Source of the DNA: Acheta domesticus
Lineage: Eukaryota > Arthropoda > Insecta > Orthoptera > Gryllidae
Assembly: GCA_031308135.1 (NCBI GenBank)
Contig: JAHLJT010004567.1
Span: 33,112,213-33,176,212, forward strand
Direction: 5' to 3'
DNA: 64,000 nt
This document shows, piece by piece, positions 12,986 to 25,189 of this stretch. A model generated the notes under the pieces. It made no database searches, was not told the DNA's origin, and worked only from the letters and a program-made list of their open reading frames with translations. How positions within the stretch are numbered: the stretch's first letter is position 1; each line of letters begins with the position of its first letter. A program made the position numbers and the translations under genes.

Positions 12986-13554
12986 AATTTAACTCACGAA
13001 GGAAATAAAGGTGAAACTTGCCTGGGGGTGACAGTAAACGAATGGTTTGAAGCAGTTGGAACGTTTACGTTTGATATACTTCATTTCGTGGCATATTGTC
13101 TTTGCCACGCCATAAAATTATGTTAGAATTATTGCACATCATCGTATTTTAATCGTAATGCGTTGTATAAAAACAATACAAATGAACGAGGAATGATTCC
13201 TTTTTAGATTACTCTGAAGAGGTAAAGGATAAAGCGTGGCAAAAATGAAGATTGGCACATTCAACTGTACATACTTAACTGTTGAATAAAATAAGGATAA
13301 GAAATAAAATTAAGGAAGGTAAGAAGAAGAGTAAAAAGGAAGGAAGTCAGGAATAAAATTAATAAAATATTTATTATAATAATTGTAAGAATAATCATAT
13401 TAGTTAAGAAATTAAGCACGAAGTGATATTTTATAACAAATTACAAAATCTTCCTATTATGATGTTAGTTTTCGTACGCTGACGATCTCTGAAGATACTC
13501 TGCAGACTCGAATCCCTGCGTGAACATTGTCTCGAATCACTTCCCTACTTGAGC

Positions 13555-13800
13555 AGTCCTTTCCGGCGGACGTCGTGCTGGAGATGCCCGGACGATCCAT
13601 TTGACCGTGCGTCGCCTGTGTGACTCCAGAAGCTGCCTACATGCGCCCCCGCTGGGCCCGCTGGAAAAACACGGCCTCTCATCGCCTGCATCTGAAGCGG
13701 GCCACTTAATTAGAACCGCGCCGGCGCGGCACGACGCGAAGGCACTGGACTCCCCGGAGAGGGGACGCGCTGGATGCCTCAGATACGGAGTGACATACGT
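13555..13800. other. GC/CpG-rich island
   Basis: CpG-dense patch with gcgccggcgcggcacgacgcg in its second half. It ends abruptly in AT-rich sequence. No gene can be assigned. Confidence 0.45.
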
Positions 13801-15477
13801 TAATTAAGTTGGCTCGGCTTTTGGATGACCCCCAATGTGTTCTATTTGTTTTGTATGAAGTGAGTAAGGAACAGTGGTTTATTTTATAAATCGAAATCTT
13901 ATTACTGTTGTGTTATTATGTACACAAATGATGACTTGCTTTGTACGAAAATGATTTCACGAATGTTTAAATGCTCAGTTTTTTTGAGACTGTGTTAATG
14001 CAATGCTATGTTGTTTTTGTGCATCATTTCGTTTAATATTCAATAGAAAATAACTGACATTGCCACAGTTACGATGGCACTGCCATAGTTACGCATTTAC
14101 CAGCGGGAAACTAATGTTGAAAAATTTTAAGAGAGAAAAATCTCCAAGAAAATATACCACAAAACGAAAAAAAGGAAAGAATTAATAAATTTGAAATAGT
14201 GCAGCAACGTTATGATGTGACCTAAAACTGAAAATAGTGAAAAAATATACGAAACAAACATATTTTTGTAATTCGTGGTACTTAATCAAGAGTTGTGTTC
14301 GAGATGAGAGCACTTGGATTAAAAAATCCAAGTCTTATTTTTAAAAATAAAATATGGAAAGCAATGGGGGAAAATGGCATTTTACATATATATTTAAAAA
14401 AGTTAATTCAATTGCTTATTGGATTTAAATTGAACACGCCGACATTAATAACAGATATTCTTGGTATGTTTGTTAGGCATCTGTTAAGTATTGATAGGCG
14501 TAATGTGCTATTTAAAAAGTGAACGTATTAGAGACATTATTTTTGTTCATGTAAATATTTTTGTTTTTCACTGTTGTCCAAGAAAAGTTTCTTACTAAAA
14601 TTACATTAATTAATATAATAATAATAATAATAATAATAGTAATCTTAATAGTAATAATAATAGTACACATTGCAGAGGTAATTTGCACACATTGTAGCGG
14701 CAACGACAGTACCTAGATCTGCTCATTAGGAATTCGGTTGCAACCTGGAGAAGATTTTATGTTCAACCGACTCGTAACATCTTTAGTCGTGAAGTACAGG
14801 GGTAATCACAATGAAAACATTGCTATCATTATTTACTTCATCTGTTTTCCCATTAGACAAAAGTATCATAACCCTAATCTGAATTATCTTTATCTCCAGA
14901 GCACGCATAGCTGTAATTTCTGTACTGAAGTTGCGGCACATGGGGATGATGAAACGTAGATCGTAAAATGTTAATGAGGTAATGAAACGTATGGATGATA
15001 CATGCCTGCAACGCGTAAGCAAAACCTGGGAACTTTTCATCAGCTGTGTTTTGAATAGACAAACTATCCTCGCAACTCCATTGCGTTAGCGGTGTTTTTT
15101 TCTCTTTTGCAATTACAAGGTTTTACTCGGAATAATGATCCATCAATCACACAGCTGAATGACTGATCAGGATGGATTATCAACACATGCGAGTGACGAT
15201 CAATTATTCCATTCTAATGTCATACTTGATTAAGACTCTCCATTAACAATATTGCACGTTACTCAGACTCGAGTTGTCGTCCAGTATTTTTCAATAGTGT
15301 GAAGCAGAAAAAATATTTTTCTGTTAGAGAATTACTTAATCACTTGACTTTGTTTTGTAGGCCAATTACATATTTTAGGTTTTTGGCATAGAGACTCGAA
15401 ATTAATTATGAACATATTTCATGTCTTTACAATATCAAGGAACAACATTTATGGTCCGTAAATTCTATTTCACAATT
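13801..15477. other. AT-rich spacer with an ATA microsatellite
   Basis: AT-rich DNA. An imperfect (ATA)n tract lies at about 14612-14664. The 63-codon minus frame across it is mostly Ile encoded by the tract. No gene recognised. Confidence 0.5.
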
Positions 15478-15723
15478 TTATATTAGAAGATCCTTCTCGG
15501 TATAATTGAAATCTTGGGAAACACACTCGAAAGCAATCCTGGACCTAAAATCATGACTGAAGTTGAAATCTTTATAGAAGTCCCGAAGCTGACCAAATTC
15601 CGTATCTTTAGTGCGCTCAGTCCAAGTATCAAAACAGGCATAAATTAAAGCAGTCGCATTACCTGCCACGATTGTTTCAATAGAAAGATAATTTTCAGCG
15701 TTTTGAGAGAAAAGACGTCCCAG
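15478..15723 (-). other. Unassigned open stretch of about 82 codons
   Basis: The minus-strand frame stays open from about 15723 to a stop at 15478. The predicted peptide has mixed, protein-like composition with no low complexity: aromatic and acidic residues are spread along it and it contains a WTERTKD segment. It has no ATG near its 5' end, and a stop lies just upstream at about 15730-15732. I do not recognise the family. An open stretch this long is expected several times by chance in 64 kb of this composition, so it is listed only as the least repeat-like open frame. It could be a decayed exon or transposon fragment. Confidence 0.15.
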
Positions 15724-16770
15724 CTGTTTTTACTATTGCACCATCTTTAGGTTACTTTCAATATTGAATTTTCACATTTTTGATAGGAAAACTGTTCAAT
15801 GTAAAATACATTTTTATGAAAAAGCTATTTGACTGACAATTAATACTGTTTTTCTAAGAAAAGGTAGAATTTAGTTTCACATTTTAAGAGCTCATTTAAG
15901 TAAGCCTAAAAAAGGATGTTTTAGAAACTAAACTATTCAGTATTTAATTATAACCGTACCTTCAATAAATATTTTTACTAGAAATGAGACATGCCACGCA
16001 TCTTTAAGAGATTTGGAATTCGAAAACTGAATTCTTTGAAGCTTTCCAACTGTGAGTTTTTTTTCTGCGGCAGAATACTTCGTATTATATTCTTCATTTT
16101 TTGTCCCTGGCTGCAAAATTATATTCATCAGAATCGTGCTTAACAGAATCAATTTAGATGAAAACGGCGCGAAGGAGTGTAAGACATTTGCTATATAAGC
16201 TATATTGCTTTGGTATTAAAATAGAAATGTTCTGCTTCAGGAAAGACCAGAAAATGACAGAACTCTAAGGCAATTTTATTTACAAAACCACAAAATCTGT
16301 CACGAAGCTATAAAACTAAAAATTGCGTTCCCAGTTAACCTGGGAGTACACGCTAATGTATGAGATCCAATCTTTAGACTTTTGAAATAATTAAAAGATG
16401 CCACCTTCTAGGAAGCTGAAATTTCTTAAATCCTCTTAGTGTTCATTTCTGTATAGTAATTCTGTATCACCAATTTCATAATTACTTTTAAGGACAAGCG
16501 TTAACAAACAAACTTGGCCGTGGTGCTTCGCCAGCCTTATGATAAAGTATAGAGTGCTACTTTTTGTCTTCGAGGTTCTATTGCTAAGAAGCGTCTTCTA
16601 AGTCTTTGTAAATAATGTTATAAAAAATGTTTCGACAGAATGTTGTTAAATGAAATTTAATTATCATACGAAAGCTGGGTACAAAACTATTTTCCATCTA
16701 AGCAAGAAGAATAATACTTCGATAACACTTTCAGGTTACGAGAAAATGGTTTGAACCGTTATTGAACATC
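15724..16770. other. AT-rich spacer
   Basis: AT-rich DNA with one short minus frame of 71 codons. No recognisable feature. Confidence 0.45.
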
Positions 16771-16868
16771 CAAGGCCTTGGTCCTACGCGCGGTGTGCAG
16801 TGCGATACTGAGCTGGCGGCTGCTGCTGCTCCAGGGCAGCCAGACCGTGCCAATGAAGAGGCAATGGA

Positions 16869-17400
16869 TCATGGTGTGGCGGGGCGGCCCGGGACGTAGA
16901 GAGGCGGCCCGGGACGTAGAGAGGCGGAGCGTGGCGTGGCGGAGCGTGGCGTGGTGGAGCGTGGCGAGGCGGAGAGGAGCGTGGCGGGGCGGAGCGTGGC
17001 GGGGCGGAGCGTGGCGGGGCGGAGCGTGGCGGGGCGGAGCGTGGCGGGGCGGAGCGTGGCGGGGCGGAGCGTGGCGGGGCGGAGCGTGGCGGGGCGGAGC
17101 GTGGCGGGGCGGAGCGTGGCGGGGCGGAGCGTGGCGGGGCGGAGCGTGGTGGGGAGGAGCGTGTGGGGAGAAGCGTGGTGGGGAGGAGCGTGGTGGGGAG
17201 GAGCGTGGCGTGGCGGAGCGGAGCGTGGCGGGGCGAAGCGAAGCGTAGCGGAGCGGAGCGTGGTGGGACAGAGCGTGGCGGGGCAGAGAGGAGCGTGGCG
17301 GGGCGGAGCGTGGCGGGGCGAAGCGTGGTGGGGAGAAGCGTGGCGGGGCGAAGTGTGACGTGGTGGAGCGTGGCGTGGCGTGGTGGGGCGGCGCGGCTGC
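16869..17400. repeat. G-rich 15-bp minisatellite
   Basis: The core is eleven exact tandem copies of gtggcggggcggagc from 16981 to 17145, followed by diverging copies (gtggtggggaggagc and others) to about 17400. Upstream lies a tandem pair of gggacgtagagaggcggccc-like units (about 16890-16925). The unit is a multiple of three, so frames stay open on both strands (140-218 codons of five-residue repeats). The plus strand is extremely G-biased with regular GGGG and GG runs and could form G-quadruplexes. The exact identity of the central copies points to recent expansion. Confidence 0.95.
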
Positions 17401-17640
17401 GGTGGCCGGCAGTGCAGGGCGCGGGGCCGGAAGACGTCGCGCGCGGATGAATGTGGGGCAGCGAGGCTCCGAGGGCAGCGGAGACGGCTCAGCGACCGAC
17501 CGACAGACCGACCGACCGCCGGCAACCGATCACCTAGCTCATCCGCCCACCGCTACCACAACCTCAGCCGCCACCGTCACTGACTCCGACATCGCCGTTG
17601 CCACCTCCAACTCCGCCACCGCCCCCCTCCACCGCGACCA
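17401..17640. other. GC-rich flank with accg and ccaccg words
   Basis: GC-rich DNA following the minisatellite. It contains an (ACCG)n-like stretch (gaccgaccgacagaccgacc, about 17495-17516) and loose ccacc/ccgcc words. No gene recognised. Confidence 0.5.
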
Positions 17641-17651
17641 CCACTATATAA

Positions 17652-17806
17652 TTCGATAAAAAATGTCCTTTGACATTTGATCAGCTGTGAAGCTGTCATC
17701 CAAGCTTCCAACGTCACCATAGTGACGTCATTATAATGACGTTGAAGCTCGCGATTGGATGATAGTGTCACAGCTGATTGTCAACGGACTCATTGTTTTA
17801 ATCGAA
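17652..17806. mobile_element. MITE, about 155 bp, with CRE-like core
   Basis: Imperfect terminal inverted repeats of about 38 bp: the left end is ttcgataaaaaatgtcc... and the right end ...ggactcattgttttaatcgaa. Both arms end inward in tcagctgtga or its complement. The core contains aacgtcaccatagtgacgtc, with TGACGTCA at 17723-17730, and gctcgcgattggatg. The same core, less well kept, is found at 41033-41075 and near 46590. No coding capacity. Confidence 0.8.
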
Positions 17807-19690
17807 ATTTACCATCATCTTCCCCCACCTCAACCTTCACCGCACCTCAACTGCAATCGCAACAATCACTGCTTCCTCAGGAACAGCATACCTTCCCTAA
17901 TGGCCTTGCTTCCCTGTTGACGAATTCTCGACACTACTGCCGTTTCCACTATCGTCCAATGTCCAGATCAGTACTAGTATCTCACAGAAAAATTAAAAAT
18001 AAAATGTTCACAATAAAGGTAGTGTTTTCAAGTCGCCTATAACACGAATTCAAAATGTTTTTTGTTTAACCGAAGCGCCCTGATAGTGGTTACACCGTCG
18101 GGAAAGGGCGAGTCGCCATAAGCTGATTACTGTTAATTATAAACATGACATTTTCTTTCTTTGATTCTCAAATGTTTTCATCAATATTAATTCATTGTGT
18201 ACTACTCCTGCTCAATATCATTTCTTCATGTTATTTATTCTCGCTGCAATCAAGACTGTTTTCGCAGTCCAAAAATTTCTTGACCATCATCCCTCTACCA
18301 ATGCATCTTTCGTCTTAGAGAGCAATTTCGGTGACAAAGCCGCAACAATCGATACGGTACTTGTTCATGTTTATGAACTTACGAATATAGACTAATCGCA
18401 AAATGCGAAAACTGCTCTCTCAAGATTGCCTTATATTTACATTCGCATATTAACTCCAGCTAACAGTTCATCTTGGTTGCTGACTTGCTAATCTAGATAC
18501 TGCTTAGTCAACCATATTCGATATTCGCCAGCATCCAATATCCTTTCCGGCAACCACGTGGATCCTCGGATAGCCCACCATCACCGCGAAGTACATTGTT
18601 TCGTTTTGTTCTTTTATACGTACAGCCCGTTTGCTTTGTGCAGTATTGGAATTCTTTTGAAACATTCGCATGACAATAGGTCTTTGCTTCTCTTGTCAGC
18701 ATTTTTGTTTAGCTTCATTACTCTGCACTATAACCCTACGATGGCAGACATATGTACATGCCATTTTCAAATAATTCTTTGTAGGTGAATGTATCAAGAT
18801 ATTAAAGAGTAAAAACGCCAAGCAGACAACGATAGTATGTTTTAATATTTCAAAGGGATTTATGAAACATTTTCCCCGCTCCTGTAGGTGTGACAAAGCA
18901 GTACACTGTATAGTATTTTGTATCTGTATTGTGAAAGACGGTCTTTGAAACCAACCGTGAAACGAGATTGGTACGTGACCTTACTGCGTCATGAAGGGTC
19001 AGTAGAGTAGAACGATATTTAGAATCTTGAACGTTCTTGAAAAGTTAAATAGGCGAAAAATTAAGAATTCTCAGAATTTTTTTTTCAGCCAAAATATAAT
19101 TTTCAAACACCAAAGAAAGGAATTTCTTAGCTGTAAACAACAGATTTGCTTCGAATATAGATGAACATCTTCAGTAATATGTGAATTTATGGCCATATCA
19201 CAGTTGTGACCTCAGTTAAAAACATTTTCGTAGATTTCTCAAAATTCTGGGGCTACAGAACTAAATTCATTTTGTGAATTTGAGTGGGCGATTAGCATGT
19301 CTCTTCCTGAATAAACCCTTGCCTAAAATGACTAATTCTTAATTTGTTGTATTTATTTTTTTCATACTCCGTTTTCTTCCAGTAGCGCCCGCTTACAAAT
19401 CGTAAAATGCTGGTAGTGGTCAGATACTAGACTCGGTATTAACCAGTTGATATTGTATTCCTAAACGTGTTTGAGACCAACATGTCTAAAACAGAACCGG
19501 TTTCTGTTACATTATTGCAATGTCCATATTAATAAGTTGTTTTCAGCTTATTGTTTATATTTATAAGAAGGAAAATTTTTAAATGATCTTTGTTCTACTT
19601 CTCCATACGATTTATAATTCTACTTATTATATTGTAATTTTGGATCATTAATAAATTTCGTTGAAATACATAAATGAAATGAATTATTCC
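17807..19690. other. AT-rich spacer
   Basis: Mostly AT-rich. Several open frames of 60-95 codons have unremarkable composition and no recognised domain. No RNA gene or repeat seen. Confidence 0.45.
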
Positions 19691-19693
19691 AAA

Positions 19694-19861
19694 GGTTTAT
19701 TAAAGAGGTAATCGAACCACAATAAGAAATTAGTGTATTTAACACATTACACACATATGTACACAATCCGAATTAGAAACTAGTCTGAGATTATGTGAAT
19801 ACGTGTATAATGTGTTAAATACACTAATTTCATGTGGTCTGATTACCGTCTTTTATAAACC
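19694..19861. mobile_element. MITE, about 168 bp, with roughly 58-bp terminal inverted repeats
   Basis: The left arm (about 19694-19752) and right arm (about 19802-19861) are complementary over almost 60 bp: ggtttattaaagaggtaat matches the complement of attaccgtcttttataaacc. The inner parts share gaaattagtgtatttaacac. The centre is about 50 bp of unrelated sequence. No coding capacity; superfamily not assigned. Confidence 0.8.
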
Positions 19862-19913
19862 TATAAGTACATATGTACTTAGCTTTTTATTACCATAAAT
19901 TCCGTTCCCTACT

Positions 19914-19942
19914 AATCAATCAATCAGTCAATCAATCAATCG
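19914..19942. repeat. (AATC)n microsatellite
   Basis: Seven aatc/agtc units just before a CpG island. The SINE on the minus strand at 32969-33551 ends in the same aatcaatcaatc form, so this may be the last trace of a SINE tail. Confidence 0.7.
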
Positions 19943-20180
19943 TGCGGGCAGTCCTCGTGATGCGCATCTCCCCCCGGGAGGAGCGCGCGTTCGCCGCTGC
20001 TCCGCGTGCCGGAGCGTCGCCAGCGAGTCCTCTGCGACAGCGCGTGACTGCGCGGACAGCTCTCAGAAGTCGCCGCTCTCGGGCCGCTGCCTTGGGGCAC
20101 GCCCTGGAAAGTCGCCCGGCGCAGCGCGGGCGGAGAAGGATGCACACTGGGGCGAATCGATCAACAGGAGACGGACGGGC
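19943..20180. other. CpG-rich island
   Basis: CpG-dense block (gagcgcgcgttcgccgctg and similar) with open frames on both strands and no recognisable product. It abuts a microsatellite on one side and a tandem duplication on the other. Confidence 0.5.
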
Positions 20181-20186
20181 CTGGAA

Positions 20187-20575
20187 ATAGAACAAACAAA
20201 TAATAGGATATTATGCAACTAGTTTACAATGTTAAGCTTTATTGCATGAGTGCATGTTTCGAAAACGAGCAACGTTAGGAGCCTGTTTTCAGATTAGTAC
20301 GAATGTAATAAAGCGACATTATAAACAAGTTGCATACGTCATTGTTTTGTATAACAGCATTATAAATTTATAATGCTGTTAGAACAAACAAATAAATGAC
20401 AAAAAATAGAATATTATGCAACTAATTTATAATGTTAAGCATTATTGCATGAGTACATGTTTGGAAACGAACGACGTTAGGAGCCTGTTTTCAGATTAGT
20501 ACGAATGTAATAAAGCAACATTATAAACGAGTTTCATACGTAATTTTTTTGTGTAACAGCATTATAAAATAAAAG
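20187..20575. repeat. Tandem duplication of a unit of about 195 bp with palindromic junction
   Basis: Two copies start gaacaaacaaataa at about 20187 and 20382. Both contain tattatgcaact, attgcatgagt, the block gttaggagcctgttttcag and gattagtacgaatgtaata. At the junction, 20352-20381 is a perfect 30-bp palindrome centred on aaattt with outer ends taacagcat/atgctgtta. The second copy ends in the same taacagcattata. On the minus strand each unit has a ctgaaaacaggctcc...cgaaacatg arrangement in copy 1, decayed in copy 2, resembling a motif seen again at 30960-31000. Confidence 0.85.
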
Positions 20576-20599
20576 AATCAAAGTTAATTTTTGGAAATA

Positions 20600-20620
20600 A
20601 CTTTGTGACGTCACGGGTAT
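20600..20620. promoter_or_regulatory. Isolated CRE-like TGACGTCA site
   Basis: Perfect 8-bp palindrome TGACGTCA at 20606-20613 within tttgtgacgtcacggg. This is the consensus for CREB/ATF bZIP factors. No promoter can be placed beside it, so function is unknown. It may come from a decayed MITE like those at 17652 and 40967. Confidence 0.35.
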
Positions 20621-20882
20621 TTAACATCTGTGCGATAAAATGGTGGTCAACTATTCGTTTAACTGCCACCTTCCGAGAATTCTCTCGCTTTGATTGGCTG
20701 AACGTCTGATAAGACAATTATTTATTTATTATCCATATAATGTACGGCAAATGCGTCATAATCTGTGCCGGAAGATGTCCATTTGATGAACGATTTCTTA
20801 TATCGAAAAATGTCACTTATAATGCTGGAATACAAAACAGTCGTACTAAGAAAGAGTCAATAATTGGAATGTTGTTCACGGG

Positions 20883-20919
20883 ATGATGGTCAAGGGAATA
20901 AGCCCTGAATGACCATCAT
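20883..20919. other. Short hairpin
   Basis: atgatggtcaaggg at 20883-20896 pairs with ccctgaatgaccatcat at 20903-20919 with a two-base bulge. No associated gene. Confidence 0.6.
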
Positions 20920-22480
20920 GTGAGCGTGTTATATTAAGCGATGAACCGTTTTTAGATATTTACATATACACAGATTTATAAAATATTAAGAAAAGTCATT
21001 GTTTTAAGTATTTGTTATTTTATTGTATGATTCGACGTACAAGTGAAGTTAAACATGTCCATATGAAGTGTTTTTTCATGCATTGAAAATGTAGACAGGT
21101 GACAAAAACGAAATATCTGCTCGTCTTTTAGTATCCTGCAAATAAATCCTACGAATAGTAATTTGAACTCTTATTCCAATCCCTTAGGACCAGGAACGGT
21201 TTATTCCAACAAATAAATAGAACTTTTGCTTGAATAAAAACCTAAACAACATAAACATCATCAGCACTTCGTGAAATTAAGCCCACAAATAGTAAATAAA
21301 TAGAAGACTCGAGAGAGGGGGGTAAAAGTGGTTTATTCAAAACAAATTGTGATTACATAATGATATAGTACGGGGTTATTTAATGAGATGCTCTTAAAGT
21401 GGGATGAATTTAGAAGCTCGTGCTGTGGAATGTAAAATAACTTGAAGGATTACAAACTTCATAACGTACTTAATGTGATAGTCGCAAATAACAAGGTCCT
21501 AACGTACGTAAATAGAATTGCTAAACATCATTTGAATAGTACGTACTAAATTCTGGTTACCACGGCGGAGCTTTCATGTAACTGAGGGACAGAGCACTTA
21601 CTTTCAGTAAAACGCAGGAAGTGTTTCTGTTAAGTATGGGCGAAGAAATGTGGACACACACGAATACTGCCATCCGAGGACTTTCACTACGATTATTTCA
21701 TTTCTCACATTCGCTTAAAAGTTAGCTCTTGTTTGCCGTCATCCTGGTTGAAGTCACTAACCTGTTAGTTTTCTTACGCAGAACCGGAAGTGTTGTAAGC
21801 GTGAAATTTTCGTGTCATGGAATGATCAAAACACACGACGAACAATAATTTGGAGAAAGTAAATAGCAATTCTTCACAGAAAACCATGTGCGTAAATGGA
21901 AAAAGTATTTCTGGTAAGGGACATTCAGTTCTTTGTCAGTTTCTAAGACTTAAAACCAGTATAGAAATATTGAAGATTGTCGAGGAAGAACAGCGTTAAT
22001 TTTAATCTTATTCAGGGTTCTTTGCCATGATTCTGCATTAAGTAAAATACGGTTCTTACGGTTAAGTTTTAAAATAAAAGAAACTGCATGTGTGCGAAAA
22101 ATGGATGGAAACGAACCCAAAATGCTGGGTAACGTTTTGTTAAATGAGGTAGATTTTAAATGTGTTAATTTTAAAGAACCAATAAATGCATAAACAATTT
22201 TTTGTATTGTATCACATCACAACGGGAATGAGTTTTGTACCTGGTTGTTTTATTCTTAATGTACAGCACTAATAAATTTTCAAAAAGAACCGAGACAGTT
22301 GGCGACTTGAAAAAGACAATGTCATCACGCAAGGACCGCCTTTTAATTAAAATATTTATTTTTTAAGTTTTTTTAACGCGAATCACAACTTTTTTCAACA
22401 GTTTTCGTTCGCTAAAAATGCTTAATTAAAAACACAATGATTTATTATTTCCGTGAACGCGTTCAGCGAACACGAATTTC
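20920..22480. other. AT-rich spacer
   Basis: AT-rich DNA without any open frame above 60 codons. Nothing recognised. Confidence 0.5.
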
Positions 22481-22489
22481 CCTCGTTTT

Positions 22490-22720
22490 TAGCGTCCTTC
22501 CGCCCACTGTGCGGCGGGGCAGTGGCGCGGCGGGCGCGCGCGCCGCGGGCCGTGGGTTCGAAGCCCATTCTCATGCACGCGGCGTGCCCCTCGGGGCGTC
22601 ACGGGCGACTGATCGGCGGCGGAGAAAGAGGAGTTGCCACAGCGGCGCGGCGAAATAGATGGGCTGCATTCACAATGCGGTAGCGGAAATAGACGCCCGG
22701 CCAGGCGGAACCGGTTCCAA
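22490..22720. other. CpG-rich island
   Basis: CpG-dense block with ggcgggcgcgcgcgccgcggg. Frames of 73-76 codons overlap on the same strand; none is recognisable. Confidence 0.5.
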
Positions 22721-22844
22721 GGAGTATGCAGCTACCGAGACACTCGCTCGTTAAAATACTTGCTCCTGTAACTTTCGAAAATGTATTCACCGGAATATAA
22801 ATTAAATGAAATATTGTTTTTGTTATATCCAGGACATTTTGTTT

Positions 22845-23526
22845 TACTTTCTCGCTGTGGAGTAGAGGGAAAGTTATATAATGCTGAGCGAAAAAAAGGC
22901 GAATTTTCAGCAGAAAAACTCTTATTACCGGACACTCGAAACAAAAAAGTGGATAAATTCGGTTGCTAAATTTAGGGGAAAAAATCCTCTAACACGTGGT
23001 GTAGGCAGAATCTACGTTTTGTGGGTCCTTGTGCCGTCTGGCCGTCTGTAAACAACGCTAGTGGCTAAACCATTTAGCCCATTTTCTCCAAAACTGATAT
23101 ACCCCAATCGATCTGTCGCTTGATGTCGCTGCCCCTTGAATTTGAAACCGATATTTCAATTTTTGGGGGTACTTTACGTGAAGCACCCGGGACATTTTCT
23201 AAATTTTCAAAAAAAATGGATCCATCGTTTTTGAATAAATTTTGTTGTTGGATAGTGTGAAGGACGTTTAAGAGGATGGTGCAGGTATGTTAGTTGAAAA
23301 CACTGATTTTTCGAAAATTGCAAAAGTTCAAAATGTTTTTGGAATCTTCCTTTAACTAAAATATTAAATATAGAGATATTCCCCCTTAATGAAATCTGTT
23401 CCTTACAGATAGATTCTGAAATAAAATCGTAAAATATTTCGAAATTTTGAGTACTTTTTGCATAATTTTGCGTAATTTTGTGAAAATACGGGCGAGAAAG
23501 TACGTGCTGTTTTAGCACCACTAGTT
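22845..23526. repeat. Dispersed repeat, copy A of a pair
   Basis: Sequence from tactttctcg (22845) to actagtt (23526) aligns along its length with 35335-36135: aaagttat(a/g)taatgctg, ggcgaatttt, cagaaaaactctta, gtggataaat, ttgaatttgaaaccgatattt, gggggtactttacgt, attttgttgttggatagtgtgaa, gagaaagtac. tactttctcg at the left and cgagaaagta at 23493-23502 are a perfect 10-bp inverted pair, but similarity continues past the right one, so they are internal to the right end. A minus frame of 132 codons starts beyond the right end and crosses the repeat; copy B has a shorter frame at the equivalent place. Family unknown; probably a decayed transposon. Confidence 0.7.
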
Positions 23527-24430
23527 TTGGTATGGGATTTGTGTGAGTTGTATTTGGGGGAACAAAAAGTGAAAGGGGTTTAGTGTAAAAATAAAAGTGT
23601 AACAAAAAGTGTTAGGGGTTTAGTGTAAAAATAAAATAAATTGCTGGACTGCATTACCTATGAATATACTTGCTCCCATAACTTATACATTGTAATTCCG
23701 TTGGTATTAATAATAAATTAATATTGTAGAATAAGCTGGAAGGATTTTGTGCAAAATATCTAAATGTTTACGTCATGGTGATAACCTTCCTTAACGTTTA
23801 TTAAGAATTATTCCAAAAACAAATATTAAATTATTTCATTGTACCGTACATACCAAACACTTGTGTAGAACATTTCCACTTTTGCAGAAGTCCTGTTTTT
23901 AAACATATTCAGGCGGTATGCGTTTTTTGAACGAATAGAACATTATCCCTTAAAATGTGCTAAAGTAATTTGTTGTAGTTGAAGTAAATACAGTCTTTTT
24001 TACAATTTTGTCTTTTTTGTTGCAGGTAAGCTGTGCAATATATCGAATATTGGAAAGCATCACATTGTTACGAGTGCAGGTAGGATGGGTCATCATGCTT
24101 TGACCATTTTTCCGACAACGTAAACCCATTGTTTTAGTTAATAAGTGATCAGGATACCAAATTAAAGAATTTTGTATTTGAGCCATACGAAACTATGCGG
24201 TTACATTTAAAAAATTTGAAATGCACAAACATTACATCAAATCTTAATTATTGAAATTCCGTTGACTCAAAATTTGTTTTTATAAAAAACGGAAGGTAAT
24301 GGGAGAATATTCTAGAAGTATGGTTTGTAATGTATTCATGCGTAAATTGTCATTGAACGTAACGTTTTCTTCCTCAAACTTTCTCCAGATCTGGCGACAT
24401 TTATTTGCGCTTTTTCATCGATCCTTTGGT
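23527..24430. other. AT-rich spacer
   Basis: AT-rich. It starts with a local direct repeat, gtgtaaaaataaaa repeated around 23583-23632. No gene recognised. Confidence 0.45.
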
Positions 24431-24439
24431 CACGCTACG

Positions 24440-24720
24440 CCCACGCCAAGATAAACGTTACTGAACAACCAACAACTTCCTCGTTACATAACTCGGAGAA
24501 CGTTCGTCGGAGCGAACGCGATTGCCCGCGCGTGATTCGATTATTCATTCCGGAAGCGTGCGCCGATCTCGCTGCGCTATCATCGATCCGCGGACGATTG
24601 AACTGCGCGCTGCTTCGTTGCGGTGGGGGGCAGCGCGGAAGCCACTGTCGCCAACGGCGCAATTGTCCCCGGGGTAATCGCAGCAAAGTGCGCATGAAAG
24701 TGGTAAAAGGTGGACGGTGG
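24440..24720. other. CpG-rich island
   Basis: CpG-dense block, with frames of 67-97 codons on both strands and no recognised domain. Confidence 0.5.
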
Positions 24721-25189
24721 TGGAGAAGGGCATTTTATTCTTTGCCACAAAGGCATTGTTGTTTGTACGGAGAAAGTGGTACTGCGAGCACTTTGGGCCT
24801 TCTATCCATTATGGTTGGAAAATGAATCGTCCGAGATGGGGAAGTAATTTTGGTGTTAGAAATTTCATGCGATGCTCATTTAATTTTCACTTTCATACCT
24901 TTCAGATAATTATACTTTTTAACAGAAATTCAAATTCAAATTCATTGCAAATTATTACTAAGAACATAGAAGAATTTGATATTTATTTGGTTTTTCTATT
25001 TAAACCACCTTGGACCGTTTTAAAAATAGCGGTGCAAATTACCTATTAGAAGTGTAATGACTGATATACATATTTTTAAATACTTAACTTATTATTTACA
25101 AGACACATCAAGTTGCTGTTGACGACTACATATCCGAAACTAACTGCGAGCTACCGATATAAGCTAACGTACTACCGTTATCGCTTAAG

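Noticed and set aside
16869..17525. 218-codon minus frame with histidine-rich repeats and plus frames with RGGAW repeats
   Set aside because: Direct translation of the 15-bp G-rich minisatellite in different frames.
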